From contig USDH01000018.1 in the NCBI GenBank assembly GCA_900553415.1, forward strand, positions 1 to 16,189: a stretch of 16,189 bases of DNA. Reading direction: 5' to 3'. Source of the DNA: an uncultured Collinsella sp. (GTDB lineage: Bacteria > Actinomycetota > Coriobacteriia > Coriobacteriales > Coriobacteriaceae). Below are positions 6,264 through 14,517 of this stretch, one piece after another. The notes under the pieces are model-generated. The model saw only the letters and a list, made by a program, of their open reading frames with translations, was not told the origin of the DNA and did not search any database. Position 1 is the first letter of the stretch. Each line of letters begins with the position of its first letter. Both the position numbers and the translations under genes were made by a program.

Positions 6264-8689
6264 CTGCGGACACGCTGCTTCATGCCCTCTATGTCGAGCA
6301 CGCCTTCGGCAAAGCCCTTGCGCACGAGCTCTTCGGGAACAAACTCGTCGTAGCGGTCAAAGTAAGGCACCTCGCCAGGATAGACGAGCTCGATGGGATC
6401 GAAGTCCTTCTCGGCCTCGGCGGCGAGCACCTCAAAGAACGTCTCCTCGTCGGCCTTCATCTTAAACTGCATAAAGTACGGTCGTGAAGGGTCGAGTCCG
6501 CGAAGGCCCAGCTCCGCGGCACATTTAATCTTGAGCATGCGCTCGAGCGCCAAAAAGGCGTAGCTGCCCAGCCAGGGGAAGAGCACCCAGGTATCGCCGC
6601 CCAGGTTGATGAGCGGCTTGGTTCCCGCACCCGAAATCTCGGCCGTATGACGAGCCTGTGCTAAGCGGGCCCGTGCGTTACCCATAAGGTACGGATATGC
6701 CGCGTGCTCGTTGAGCGCCTTGCGCATACGCTCGAGTACGTGTGTATTGATGTCGCCGGGGCAGTCGCCAAAGTAGGCCGGAACCCGGCCCTTGACCTGC
6801 GTGGCAAAGACGGTGTGGCGCCTCCAGTCCACTTCCTCGACAATCCAGCAGTGTCCGGCGATAGCGATGCGCTCACCGGGCGGTGGGGGATTGACGATCG
6901 TGCCCAGCTCGGCCGATTCGCTGCGAACGGTAAACTCTTCGTTTTCCTGGAACACAGCGTAGAACTTAAAGTTGTTGATGATGCGCTCGCCCGCGAGGCC
7001 CACGATGAGCCCACCGCCCTCGGTGACTTGGATATGGTCGATCTTAATGAGGTGACGCAGCAGTACGCGATAGTCATCGGCCGAGATGCGATGGAAATAG
7101 CTGAGCGTGAGCACGCGCTGGGCAAGCTCTGCCGGCGTGAGTTCGCCGGTACTGGCAAGCGTCGACATAGTCTGGTGGTAGAGCAGGCTGTAGGGGAGTC
7201 GATCGAGCTCGGGCGGCTCGACCCACTTTTCCTCGCGATAGAGTTGTACGAGCGCGATTCCCTGCAGGAGCTTCCAAGGAATGGTCTCGGGCATCATCGT
7301 GCGCGGCTCGGGTTCTTCCTCGCGCATGACAAACCACATCTCGGGCGGAAGGTCGCGACGGCCCGTGCGCCCCATGCGCTGCAAAAAGGAGCTGACGGTA
7401 AACGGCGCGTCAATCTGGAAGGCGCGCTCCAGGCGGCCGATATCGATACCGAGCTCCAGCGTAGAGGTGGTGACGGTTGTCTGCGCCTGCTCCTCGTCGC
7501 GCATGAGCTCCTCGGCCGTCTCGCGCAGCGATGCCGAAAGGTTGCCGTGGTGGATGAGAAAGCGGTCGGGCTCGTGCCGGCTCTCGCAGTAGCTGCGCAG
7601 CATGGAGCACACGGCCTCTGCCTCCTCGCGCGAGTTGGCAAAGACCAGGCACTTGCGGCCGCGCGTATGCTCAAAGATATAGCCCATACCGGGGTCGGCG
7701 TTGTCGGGTGCCGTGTCGGTGGGGTTGAGAAGCGCCTGCTCGGCCGCTCGCGGGATGTCGACTTCGCCCTCGGGGGCCGAGGAAGTGCGACGGTCTTTGG
7801 GAGCGGCCTTGCCCCGCGCCTGCTCGCGACGTTGACGGCGTTCTTCCTGTGCAAGCTGTCCGCTGTGGCACATGTCTTGTCCGGATGCGGGCAGCGCCGC
7901 GGGCGCCGCCGTCTCAATACGCTCGCACGCAAGCACTTCGGCCTCTTGAGGACCCGTGCTCTCGAATCCCCGCTGCTGCGCCTGGGGGCCCGAGTTGTAG
8001 AAGTGCTCCATGGAGATACGCCACACGCGGCGCGGTTCTTCAAAGCGGGGGATAACGCAGTCGCGCCCCGTTCCCTGTGAGAGAAAAGCGCCCGTGCGCT
8101 TGGGGTCGCCGATGGTAGCGGAAAGGCCAATGCGTCGAGGCTGCACGCCGGCCATGCGCGAGAGTCGCTCGACAAGGCAGAGCGTCTGCCCGCCACGGTC
8201 GCCGCGCATGAGCGAATGGACCTCGTCGATGACCACATAGCGCAGGTCGCAGAACATGCGCGGGATCGCCATGTGCTTATGGATCAGGAGTGCCTCGAGC
8301 GACTCGGGCGTAATCTGCAAGATGCCGCTCGGCTTTTTGATGAGCTTGGTCTTGTGCGACTGCGAGACATCGCCATGCCAGTGCCAGACGGGGATGTCGG
8401 CTTCTTCGCACAGGTCATTGAGACGGACGAATTGGTCGTTGATGAGCGCCTTGAGGGGGCCAATGTAGAGGGCGCCTACGCTTGCGGGCGGGTTCTCCCA
8501 AAACTCGGTCAGGATGGGAAAGAAGGCCGCTTCGGTTTTGCCGGAAGCTGTGGATGCCGTCAGGAGTACATTGTCTTGTGTGTTAAAGATGGCATCTGCC
8601 GCCGCAACCTGAATGGAGCGCAGGCTCTCCCAATCGTGGGAGTAGATGAAGTCTTGGATAAACGGGGCGTAGCGGTCAAAGGCGTTCAC
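6245..8689 (-). CDS. Lhr-like (BrxHI-type) superfamily 2 DNA helicase
   Basis: An 814-residue SF2 helicase. RecA domain 1 has the Q-like LRSIQ, Walker A TASTASGKT (44-52), DEVH box (155-158) and SAT (190-192). RecA domain 2 has KCLVFANS (346-353), TSTLELGIDIG (408-418) and QRMGRTGRR (437-445). A large C-terminal region follows, as in Lhr-type helicases and the BrxHI helicase of BREX type 2. Between the two RecA domains sits an unusual low-complexity, charged linker of about 100 residues (232-332). Start chosen: GTG at 8689, with AAAGGAGG four bases upstream; the longer frame begins at a TTG without a ribosome site. It is the last gene of the TerB-N/DUF2791/helicase operon, 116 bases after the ATPase stop. 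Probable role: ATP-driven DNA translocation or unwinding within the module. Confidence 0.9.
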   Translation of the reverse strand: MNAFDRYAPFIQDFIYSHDWESLRSIQVAAADAIFNTQDNVLLTASTASGKTEAAFFPILTEFWENPPASVGALYIGPLKALINDQFVRLNDLCEEADIPVWHWHGDVSQSHKTKLIKKPSGILQITPESLEALLIHKHMAIPRMFCDLRYVVIDEVHSLMRGDRGGQTLCLVERLSRMAGVQPRRIGLSATIGDPKRTGAFLSQGTGRDCVIPRFEEPRRVWRISMEHFYNSGPQAQQRGFESTGPQEAEVLACERIETAAPAALPASGQDMCHSGQLAQEERRQRREQARGKAAPKDRRTSSAPEGEVDIPRAAEQALLNPTDTAPDNADPGMGYIFEHTRGRKCLVFANSREEAEAVCSMLRSYCESRHEPDRFLIHHGNLSASLRETAEELMRDEEQAQTTVTTSTLELGIDIGRLERAFQIDAPFTVSSFLQRMGRTGRRDLPPEMWFVMREEEPEPRTMMPETIPWKLLQGIALVQLYREEKWVEPPELDRLPYSLLYHQTMSTLASTGELTPAELAQRVLTLSYFHRISADDYRVLLRHLIKIDHIQVTEGGGLIVGLAGERIINNFKFYAVFQENEEFTVRSESAELGTIVNPPPPGERIAIAGHCWIVEEVDWRRHTVFATQVKGRVPAYFGDCPGDINTHVLERMRKALNEHAAYPYLMGNARARLAQARHTAEISGAGTKPLINLGGDTWVLFPWLGSYAFLALERMLKIKCAAELGLRGLDPSRPYFMQFKMKADEETFFEVLAAEAEKDFDPIELVYPGEVPYFDRYDEFVPEELVRKGFAEGVLDIEGMKQRVRSWRDHA

Positions 8690-8772
8690 GAGGCCTCCTT
8701 TCAAAAGCGAATCTCTCAACGCGGCGAGCAGTGGCTTGCTGCATTACTGCTTCAACGTTTGCCCAGATAGAG

Positions 8773-8805
8773 CCTGCCAAAATAGACCTGTTCCTTTTTG
8801 GCAGG
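8773..8805 (-). repeat. Inverted repeat between ATPase and helicase genes
   Basis: Perfect 10-bp inverted repeat CCTGCCAAAA / TTTTGGCAGG (8773-8782 and 8796-8805) with a 13-base loop, abutting the ATPase stop codon at 8806. No U-run follows on the transcribed strand, so it does not look like a full terminator. It may be an mRNA-stabilising or processing hairpin, or an attenuator that sets the helicase-to-ATPase ratio. Confidence 0.5.
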
Positions 8806-10110
8806 TTAGATGGTGAATTCGGCGAAGTTGCGGTTGCCGTCTGCGGTGCCGGTGTCGCCTGTTGCGGCTGGCGGCGCCAGCGTGACGCCGCCGACGCTTT
8901 GCAGTAACTCAGCCACGTTTGCATCGGGATTCTGACACAGGATATCGAGCAGCTCGATAAAGTCACGGATGACCTCACGCGGCGTCAAGTGCGTATCGGC
9001 TCCCACGCGGCCAAACTCAATCTTGAGGAAGTCTACCAAGTCGTTCTCGGTAAGCGTGGGCGTCCAGCCAAAGTAGCCGGCGTGAATTTGCATGAGTTTT
9101 TCGATCAGCACCAGCAGCTCCTCGTAGGTGAGCGGCTGCAGGCGGATGATGGGCGCGAGCATGTCCTTAAGATCCTCGCGTGCAAAGCGGCCTTGAGCGA
9201 GTCGGCTACGCAGGGCCTCGTAGGAGAACACGCCACGGCGGCGGTCTTCGATGGAGGTTGGCGTGCCGCCCATGATCATGCCCAGGTACTGCGCCTTGCC
9301 CTGGAGCGTGTCGTTGTACATGGTCAGGATCTTCTCGTAGTTGTATTGGCGTGTGATGGCGTTGGGAATCTTATACAGATTCACGAGCTCGTCGATGAGC
9401 ACCAGCATGCCCTTGTAGCCGCTGCAGACCAAAAAGCGCGCAATGAGTTTGACGTAGTCGTACCAGTCATCGTCGCTGATGATGGTTGAGGACCCCAGTT
9501 CGGCGCGAGCCTCGCTCTTGGTGCGGTATTCGCCGCGAATCCATTTGGTCACGCGGCTCATGGCCTCTTCGTCGCCCCCGGATGCGGCCATGCGATAGCG
9601 GCGGAGCATGCGGGTGAAGTCGAAGCCGTGGACCATTTCCTCGAGCGGCGCCAGTTGGGCATTGACGGCAGGCTCGTCGGCATCGGCACACGAGGCGACC
9701 CAGCGATCCAGGATAAGGTTGAGCGCACCGCCCTCGGGGCGCGTCTTGGTCGATATATTGCGGATGAGCTCGCGGTAGGTGGCAAGGCCCTGTCCCTGAC
9801 CGCCCTGCAGGCGGCGCTCGGGCGACAGGTCGGCATCAGCGACGACGAATCCCTCGCCCATGGCGTGCGTGCGGATGGTTTGGAGCAAAAAGCTCTTGCC
9901 GGCGCCGTAGCGACCGACTAAAAAGCGGAAGCTCGCGCCGCCATCGGCGATGAGACTCAAATCGGTGAGCAGGGCGCGGATCTCGACCTCGCGCCCTACG
10001 GTGATGTAAGGAAGGCCGATGCGCGGGACCACACCGCCCTTGAGCGAGTTGAGAATGACGGCAGCGACGCGCTTGGGCACGCGGGGTGCTGCGGATGCGG
10101 TATCACTCAT
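8806..10110 (-). CDS. DUF2791 (BrxD-like) P-loop ATPase
   Basis: A 434-residue AAA-type ATPase of the DUF2791 family. N-terminal AAVILNSLKGGVVPRIGLPYITVGRE (16-41) contains the family's 'GVVPRxGL...VGR' hallmark. Walker A is GRYGAGKS (66-73), Walker B is MLVLIDEL (235-242), and a polar GTPTS (sensor-1-like) follows at about residues 285-289. The C-terminal half is helical, with a Thr/Ala-rich tail. DUF2791 proteins include BrxD of BREX type 2 and ATPases beside TerB-N proteins. Start ATG at 10110 overlaps the TerB gene's stop by 8 bases, indicating coupled translation. It probably forms an ATP-dependent loading or clamp complex with its two neighbours; partners are inferred from gene order. 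It is full length with intact catalytic residues. Confidence 0.88.
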   Translation of the reverse strand: MSDTASAAPRVPKRVAAVILNSLKGGVVPRIGLPYITVGREVEIRALLTDLSLIADGGASFRFLVGRYGAGKSFLLQTIRTHAMGEGFVVADADLSPERRLQGGQGQGLATYRELIRNISTKTRPEGGALNLILDRWVASCADADEPAVNAQLAPLEEMVHGFDFTRMLRRYRMAASGGDEEAMSRVTKWIRGEYRTKSEARAELGSSTIISDDDWYDYVKLIARFLVCSGYKGMLVLIDELVNLYKIPNAITRQYNYEKILTMYNDTLQGKAQYLGMIMGGTPTSIEDRRRGVFSYEALRSRLAQGRFAREDLKDMLAPIIRLQPLTYEELLVLIEKLMQIHAGYFGWTPTLTENDLVDFLKIEFGRVGADTHLTPREVIRDFIELLDILCQNPDANVAELLQSVGGVTLAPPAATGDTGTADGNRNFAEFTI

Positions 10111-11863
10111 GGTCTAGGTATCCCCTCACGTCTGCTTCGTAGTCATCGATAATTTGCGGTCCTGCCGCGCCAAATTCAATTACGGTGTCACCCACCAGGT
10201 CAAAGAGCGCCTCGTTGATGTTATCGACGAGCATGTCCTCGCTCTGCCCCGACCTCTCAACCGCCGACGCCGCCTGCGCCGTGTTCTGCTCGAGCAGTGC
10301 GCGCAGATAGACGGCTGCGGCTGGTGCGAGGTCGTTCGCAGCGTCAGCGGAGGCAGTTGCTGCGGACGTGGGCGTTGACGCGAGAAGCGGCGCCACGACA
10401 CCAAACTGGTCGGTGGATATGGTCGGCTCGTCGACATCATCCTGCCCCATGGGCACCGTGACCGCCTCGGCAATCACGTCGGACGCGGGCTTGGCTTCCA
10501 GCTGCTCGGAGCCCGCCACGTCAGCCTGTGCGAGCGCATCGTCCTCGCGCTCCTCGTCGATCAAAAGCGCTTCGCGCGTTTGTGCGGCAGCGCTCCGAAT
10601 GTGCCCCAGCTGGCTCAAATCGATATCGATCTTGACGGGCTGGTGTGCGGCGTCCCACGAAAGCCATGCCACAATCTCGTCATCGATAATCTTGGCCAGA
10701 TATTTGGGGACCTTTTCTTCCTTAAGGGGATGGGCGGGGTCCAGCGCCAGGCGCAGGCGTTGGTCGCAGGCGCGCATCATCTCGCCAAGTTTGCTGCTCT
10801 TTTGTCTGCTGCCGTGAATCCGCATGCATTCCCAAAAACCGTTTTGGCAACGGTAGATATGGATGGGGTCCAGACGGTATTCGCAGTCCTCGTGGCGCTC
10901 GGGCGCAAAGAATACGGCCGAGGCAAACATGGTGTAGGGCATTGCCGTCTCCTCCCCAAATAAACTCGCCACGATGCCGGTCTTTCGGTGCGTGTCATAG
11001 TAGCGCGCCATGCGGACATACACGGCGCACGCCACGTGGCGCAGATCGCGGTGGTGGCTGCGGTCGAGCCGCGAGTTACTTAGGTTGTATGTGGAGAGGG
11101 CATTGATGGCGGCCATGAGTCGTTCCTCGCGCGCCTCGTCGGGCGGAAGGGGGAGCGTGGGCTCGGAGATTTTGCGACGCTTAGGGGTCTGGCCGGACGG
11201 TGCCGGTGCTGGTACAAGGTCTCGTGCCGCGCGCCGCAGCTCGATAAGGGCGTTATCGAACATGACGGTTTTAGAGTCGCGAAGCAGCTTGGGGTCGAGC
11301 CCGTGGAATACGGCGTAATCTTGCAGCCACACGCGTGCAAATCGGTCGATGCCGGGCTCGAAGGCGCGATAGACATCCCAAAAAGCCTTGATCTTGTTAA
11401 AACCATCGAGTGGATTATCTACGCCAATGCCGCAGATCAGCTCATAGAGATACAGAAAGGCAAAGGACGTAGACGTTTCCTCGACGGTTCCGCGGCGCAC
11501 TTGGGCACGCCAGGTAAAGTAGCCGCGCAGTTGCCGGTCGCTCATGGCGTTGTAGGTGGGAAAGTACGACTTAAAGGTGCCGTTGTAGGGACAGTCGTCC
11601 TCAAAGTTGGCCATCAGCAGGCCTTGGCGGTAGAAAAGCTCGGCTTCCGAAAGCCAACGCCCCGCGCCGCCCTTGGGGTCTTCTTGCCAACGCGATATCT
11701 CACGCATTTTGCGGTACTGGTCGGGAAGGAAGTTCTGCATCTGGCGGCCGGTCTTGAGAATCGGCTCGTCTGCGTAGATTTCGTTTGAGAAGCGGGCGGA
11801 CTGATGGGTCCGGGCCTCGGCCATAATGCGCTCGATGAGCATCTTGATGTCCTGGTCGGCCAC
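10103..11863 (-). CDS. TerB-N/TerB-C domain protein
   Basis: A 586-residue cytoplasmic protein. The N-terminal half carries a TerB-N domain, recognisable by FYRQGLLMANFEDD (77-90), YFPTYNAMSDRQLRGYFTWR (100-119) and TSFAFLYLYELICGIGV (132-148). The C-terminal 41 residues match a TerB-C domain: VDNINEALFDLVGDTVIEF then IIDDYEADVRGYL. A low-complexity Ala/Asp/Glu linker (about 455-535) joins the two. Despite the tellurite-resistance name, TerB-N/C proteins are linked by gene context to DNA-processing helicases and ATPases rather than to metal resistance. Start is GTG at 11863 with AGGAG five bases upstream; a second AGGAG precedes it. First gene of a three-gene operon. It is probably the scaffold or sensor of the module; no catalytic motif is visible. 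Confidence 0.88.
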   Translation of the reverse strand: MADQDIKMLIERIMAEARTHQSARFSNEIYADEPILKTGRQMQNFLPDQYRKMREISRWQEDPKGGAGRWLSEAELFYRQGLLMANFEDDCPYNGTFKSYFPTYNAMSDRQLRGYFTWRAQVRRGTVEETSTSFAFLYLYELICGIGVDNPLDGFNKIKAFWDVYRAFEPGIDRFARVWLQDYAVFHGLDPKLLRDSKTVMFDNALIELRRAARDLVPAPAPSGQTPKRRKISEPTLPLPPDEAREERLMAAINALSTYNLSNSRLDRSHHRDLRHVACAVYVRMARYYDTHRKTGIVASLFGEETAMPYTMFASAVFFAPERHEDCEYRLDPIHIYRCQNGFWECMRIHGSRQKSSKLGEMMRACDQRLRLALDPAHPLKEEKVPKYLAKIIDDEIVAWLSWDAAHQPVKIDIDLSQLGHIRSAAAQTREALLIDEEREDDALAQADVAGSEQLEAKPASDVIAEAVTVPMGQDDVDEPTISTDQFGVVAPLLASTPTSAATASADAANDLAPAAAVYLRALLEQNTAQAASAVERSGQSEDMLVDNINEALFDLVGDTVIEFGAAGPQIIDDYEADVRGYLDHE

Positions 11864-11900
11864 CGCTTCTCCTCTCCTAACGCAGCTTCGGTGACCTCAT

Positions 11901-11909
11901 ATCATAGCA
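11901..11909 (-). promoter_or_regulatory. Extended -10 promoter of the TerB operon
   Basis: On the minus strand, TATGAT (11901-11906) is preceded by TG one base further upstream (11908-11909), an extended -10 element. The -35 position 17 bases upstream holds CGAACA (11924-11929), a weak match. Transcription would start near 11894, giving a short leader before the double AGGAG. The DUF554 gene ends at 11952, so the promoter lies between that stop and the TerB gene. Confidence 0.45.
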
Positions 11910-11951
11910 CAGCATCAAACAGGTGTTCGAGATACTGCTGCGTAGATAGAT

Positions 11952-12668
11952 TTAGAACAGGAGGGCGTAGATGACGGCGATGACGACGGAGGGGAGCATA
12001 TTGGCCGTGCGGAAGGTCTGAGGACGGATGAGGTTGACGCCGACGCAGAAGATGAGCATGGAGCCTACGAGCGAAAGGCTGTCGAGGGCTGCCGTGGTCA
12101 TGATGGGGGAGAGTGCGCCGGCAAACAGCGTGATCGTCCCCTGGAACACGGCGACGGGCAGGGCGGAGAAGATGCAGCCGCGGCCAAGCGAGGCCGTCAT
12201 AGTGCAGACGATGATGCAGTCCAGTGCGCCCTTGAGGGCAAGCGTTGACCAGTCGCCGAGCAGGCCGTCTTGGATTGATCCCACGATAGCCATGGCACCG
12301 ATACACACGGTGAGTGAAGTCGAGACAAAAGCGTTGGTGAACTCGTTATCGCCCTCACTGCCAGTTTTGCGTTTGAGCCATTCGCCAAGGTTCTCGATGG
12401 CGGCTTCCAAGTTGACGGCCTCGCCGATGAGCGAGCCGAGGGCGAACGAGACAATGAGCATGGTGGTACCGGTGGTCGCTAGCGCCTTTCCATCGATGAT
12501 GAGCATCTTTTGCATGGTGCCGCCCAGGCCGATAAACAGGACGCACAGCCCCGATGCTTTCATGAGCGTGTCTTGGATGCGCGGTGTAATGAAGCGGCCG
12601 CCCGCTAATCCCAAAAGACCGCCCGCAACTAAAAGCACAACGTTGATGATTGTTCCCAAGCCCGGCAT
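11952..12668 (-). CDS. DUF554 family integral membrane protein
   Basis: A 238-residue polytopic membrane protein of the DUF554 (YdfK-like) family. It begins MPGLGTIINVVLLVAGGLLG and carries the family's early glycine-rich segments, KASGLCVLFIGLGGTMQ (about 37-53), SFALGSLIGEAVNLE and VGSIQDGLLGD. About six to seven hydrophobic segments are apparent. Transport is often assumed but no substrate is known. Start chosen at ATG 12668, with AGGAGGG three to four bases upstream. The open frame continues to 12737, but that extension is hydrophilic, Cys-containing and lacks a ribosome site. It lies upstream of the TerB operon on the same strand; an extended -10 promoter in the gap suggests separate transcription. 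Confidence 0.88.
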   Translation of the reverse strand: MPGLGTIINVVLLVAGGLLGLAGGRFITPRIQDTLMKASGLCVLFIGLGGTMQKMLIIDGKALATTGTTMLIVSFALGSLIGEAVNLEAAIENLGEWLKRKTGSEGDNEFTNAFVSTSLTVCIGAMAIVGSIQDGLLGDWSTLALKGALDCIIVCTMTASLGRGCIFSALPVAVFQGTITLFAGALSPIMTTAALDSLSLVGSMLIFCVGVNLIRPQTFRTANMLPSVVIAVIYALLF

Positions 12669-12685
12669 GAGCCCTCCTGTATTGA

Positions 12686-12698
12686 TGCCAACGTGGCA
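12686..12698 (-). promoter_or_regulatory. Small leader hairpin of DUF554 gene
   Basis: TGCCA / TGGCA perfect 5-bp stem with a 3-base loop, ending seven bases before the AGGAGGG ribosome site. It is short and could be chance, but it matches similar hairpins at other genes in this window. Confidence 0.25.
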
Positions 12699-12737
12699 AT
12701 CGTAGCAGAACGAAATGCGAGGCACATCGCGACTCAT

Positions 12738-12763
12738 CTAATACGTTATATAAGTGGTATTAG
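12738..12763. promoter_or_regulatory. AT-rich dyad upstream of DUF554 gene
   Basis: Perfect 7-bp arms CTAATAC and GTATTAG (12738-12744 and 12757-12763) flank a 12-base AT-rich centre that itself contains the palindrome TTATATAA (12746-12753). It lies 70-95 bases before the DUF554 start, where a promoter is expected, and is markedly AT-rich against the surrounding sequence. It resembles an operator overlapping a -10 region (TATAAC or TATTAG on the minus strand). The regulator is unknown. Confidence 0.4.
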
Positions 12764-12786
12764 GAATGATGCGCAGCATTTAAGCC

Positions 12787-14217
12787 TCAGGTGGTTGTCG
12801 GGACATAGGGATAGTAGTCAAAGCGCAGTGTCATAAGCCGCTGTGGGGATTCAATAGCCGCGGCGATGATATTGGCATCGCGGGCACGATCAAACCCTTC
12901 GAGTTCGATCTGATACGAGACGTCTTGCATAATGTCCAGACGTCGCCAGGCTAGGAGTGTGTCGCCATCGAATTCCAAGGTTTTGCCTCCGTCTGGGGCA
13001 ACGGCGTATAGACGCAGTTTAGCGGTGGTTGCAGGGTCGACAACCGTGACCTTTTTAATTTCGTTTCGAGTATTCTTGGCGCCCAACAAGGTGAGCAGTG
13101 TTGGGGCCACGACCTCGCCCGATGGCAAAAAGACGACTTCGATGGATTCGGGAAATGCGATGATGGCCGACTTGCGGACGGGCTGATTGGCGGCGGCAAC
13201 TTCGATGCTCGCAGCGTCGATGACCTCTGTGTGGTCGAGCGCGGCAAGCACGCAGCAGTTGCCTTCATCGATCTCTTGAGGATCAGCAAGCCCCAGACTG
13301 TCTGCGAGTTCGGGATCGTTTGAATCGCTAGCGGGCTCATTCGGTACTTCGAGAGAAGCTGGGATGCTGTTTGTCGGCGACGGCGTGTCGCCCGCACCTG
13401 CTTCTTTGTCCGCGCTCTCTTCTTGTATGGTTGCGTTGATGGGTTCGTCGTTTGAGGGGAGCGTCTTGGCGTCAAGCGCGGAGGGAAGAATTCCGATGGC
13501 TCCGAATCCGTTCCACTCCATTTCGAGAAGCGCCGGGTCGGCAAGAATGCGTTGCCTGCTTTGCGCGTGGGCATCGATTTCAATAGGGCCTGCCTCTATC
13601 CCTCGTGTAAGGCTGAGTGATCCGTCTGACTTCTCGAAATGAGCGTCTGTGTCTTTGGTGCTGACGGCGTAGAACAGCAGGGACGCTTCTCCCGCCGCGA
13701 CGGCATCGGTGCCGGCTTTGGTCAGCTGCAACGATGCCGTGAATGAGAGGGTGGGCTGCGTGTCGTCTGCATTCGCGGCGGCGCAGCCCAGACATATATC
13801 GCCTCCTTTCTCGAAAAACGCACCGTCGAAGACGACCTTCGCTCCGTTCGCCGAGTCATCGACCGAAGCGATGTCGATGCGCAGCTCTAAATTGCATGGA
13901 TCGCCATCTGCATCGAGCACAACCGAGCGCCACGTGCAGACGGCGCACCCCGCCTGGGAGCCGTTTGCCTTGTTCGAACGATTGATATCCACGACTATCG
14001 AGCCGTCCGTATTACGACGAAGGCATCCCGAGGTTGAGATCGCGGCCTGTGCGATCGAAAAACGCTTGCACGCAATGGCGCTCGACGGATTTGGGGCGGA
14101 ACTTAGGGCTGCTGGTAAGGAGTCTGCCATGACGGGAGTCGCCCAAGCGGCGACAGGCGTTCCGGTTGCGAGCGCGCCGCAGAGTGCGACGACGGGCAAA
14201 AGGTTCTTCGATGCCAT
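12787..14217 (-). CDS. Secreted cysteine-rich surface protein of unknown function
   Basis: A 476-residue protein with a signal peptide (about residues 1-31, hydrophobic core LLPVVALCGALATGTPVAAW). I do not recognise the family. The N-terminal mature domain (50-220) has cysteines at 50, 65, 91, 94, 108, 142 and 145, including two CxxC pairs (CAVC, CLGC), suggesting disulfide bonds or a bound metal. An acidic, Ser/Pro-rich linker (about 255-318) leads to a C-terminal beta-rich domain (320-476) beginning with a Cys-Cys pair (321-322). No membrane anchor or LPxTG-like signal is present at the C-terminus. Start ATG 14217 has AAGGAG five bases upstream and follows the small sortase substrate by 18 bases. 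Likely the last gene of the surface operon. Confidence 0.7.
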   Translation of the reverse strand: MASKNLLPVVALCGALATGTPVAAWATPVMADSLPAALSSAPNPSSAIACKRFSIAQAAISTSGCLRRNTDGSIVVDINRSNKANGSQAGCAVCTWRSVVLDADGDPCNLELRIDIASVDDSANGAKVVFDGAFFEKGGDICLGCAAANADDTQPTLSFTASLQLTKAGTDAVAAGEASLLFYAVSTKDTDAHFEKSDGSLSLTRGIEAGPIEIDAHAQSRQRILADPALLEMEWNGFGAIGILPSALDAKTLPSNDEPINATIQEESADKEAGAGDTPSPTNSIPASLEVPNEPASDSNDPELADSLGLADPQEIDEGNCCVLAALDHTEVIDAASIEVAAANQPVRKSAIIAFPESIEVVFLPSGEVVAPTLLTLLGAKNTRNEIKKVTVVDPATTAKLRLYAVAPDGGKTLEFDGDTLLAWRRLDIMQDVSYQIELEGFDRARDANIIAAAIESPQRLMTLRFDYYPYVPTTT

Positions 14218-14235
14218 GGGGTCTCCTTAGCTAAT

Positions 14236-14517
14236 TTAGTGCGGCCTGTCCATGTTTTGTTTCTGGCTGCGTTTGATGTGCAGACCGAGGCCGGCGGTCC
14301 CCGCGCCTGCTGCTGTGGCACCTACTGCCAAGAGCCATCGTCTGTCGCCTGTCTGCGCCAACGGTTCCTCGCGGTCGCCGCGGTCGAGCTCCGAGAGGTC
14401 GACCGTCACTTGCGTGGCGGCCTGCGCCTGTTCTTGCTGGGCAAAGGCCATGGCTGGCCCAAACGCTAGGATACTGACGGCGGCGGCCAGGGCGACGGCC
14501 TTATGCCGTGTGCGCAC
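14236..14517 (-). CDS. Tiny LAQTGD sortase-anchored surface protein
   Basis: A 93-residue protein from GTG 14517 (a TTG at 14547 would add ten residues). It has a signal peptide (VALAAAVSILAFGPAMAFAQ), a mature exposed region of only about 40 residues, then EPLAQTGD, a sortase recognition motif of LAxTG type, a hydrophobic segment (WLLAVGATAAGAGTAGLGLHI) and a basic tail KRSQKQ. LAxTG is the motif used by class E sortases in high-GC Gram-positives. It overlaps the end of the preceding surface-protein gene by 17 bases, so it is probably translationally coupled. No good Shine-Dalgarno is visible. The very short exposed part suggests a cell-wall base or terminator subunit rather than an adhesin. 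No sortase gene lies in the window. Confidence 0.7.
   Translation of the reverse strand: MRTRHKAVALAAAVSILAFGPAMAFAQQEQAQAATQVTVDLSELDRGDREEPLAQTGDRRWLLAVGATAAGAGTAGLGLHIKRSQKQNMDRPH

Noticed and set aside
3838..6273. Long minus-strand open frame of 811 codons opposite elp3 and the SpeE-like gene
   Set aside because: It mirrors two well-recognised plus-strand genes, has no family motifs and an implausible His/Arg-rich composition; it arises from high GC and codon bias.
6704..8080. Plus-strand open frame of 458 codons opposite the helicase
   Set aside because: Antisense shadow of conserved helicase motifs; no ribosome site and no recognisable domain.
6245..11863. Calling the trio a complete BREX type 2 system
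   Set aside because: No PglX, PglZ, PglW or BrxC-type gene is present, and the TerB protein is not a BREX core component; only two family matches are shared.
10103..11863. Tellurite resistance as the function of the TerB protein
   Set aside because: No TerC, TerD or other Ter resistance genes are nearby; the neighbours are a helicase and an ATPase.
12669..12737. Longer DUF554 start at 12737
   Set aside because: The added segment is hydrophilic and lacks a ribosome site; ATG 12668 begins the family's hydrophobic start and has AGGAGGG upstream.
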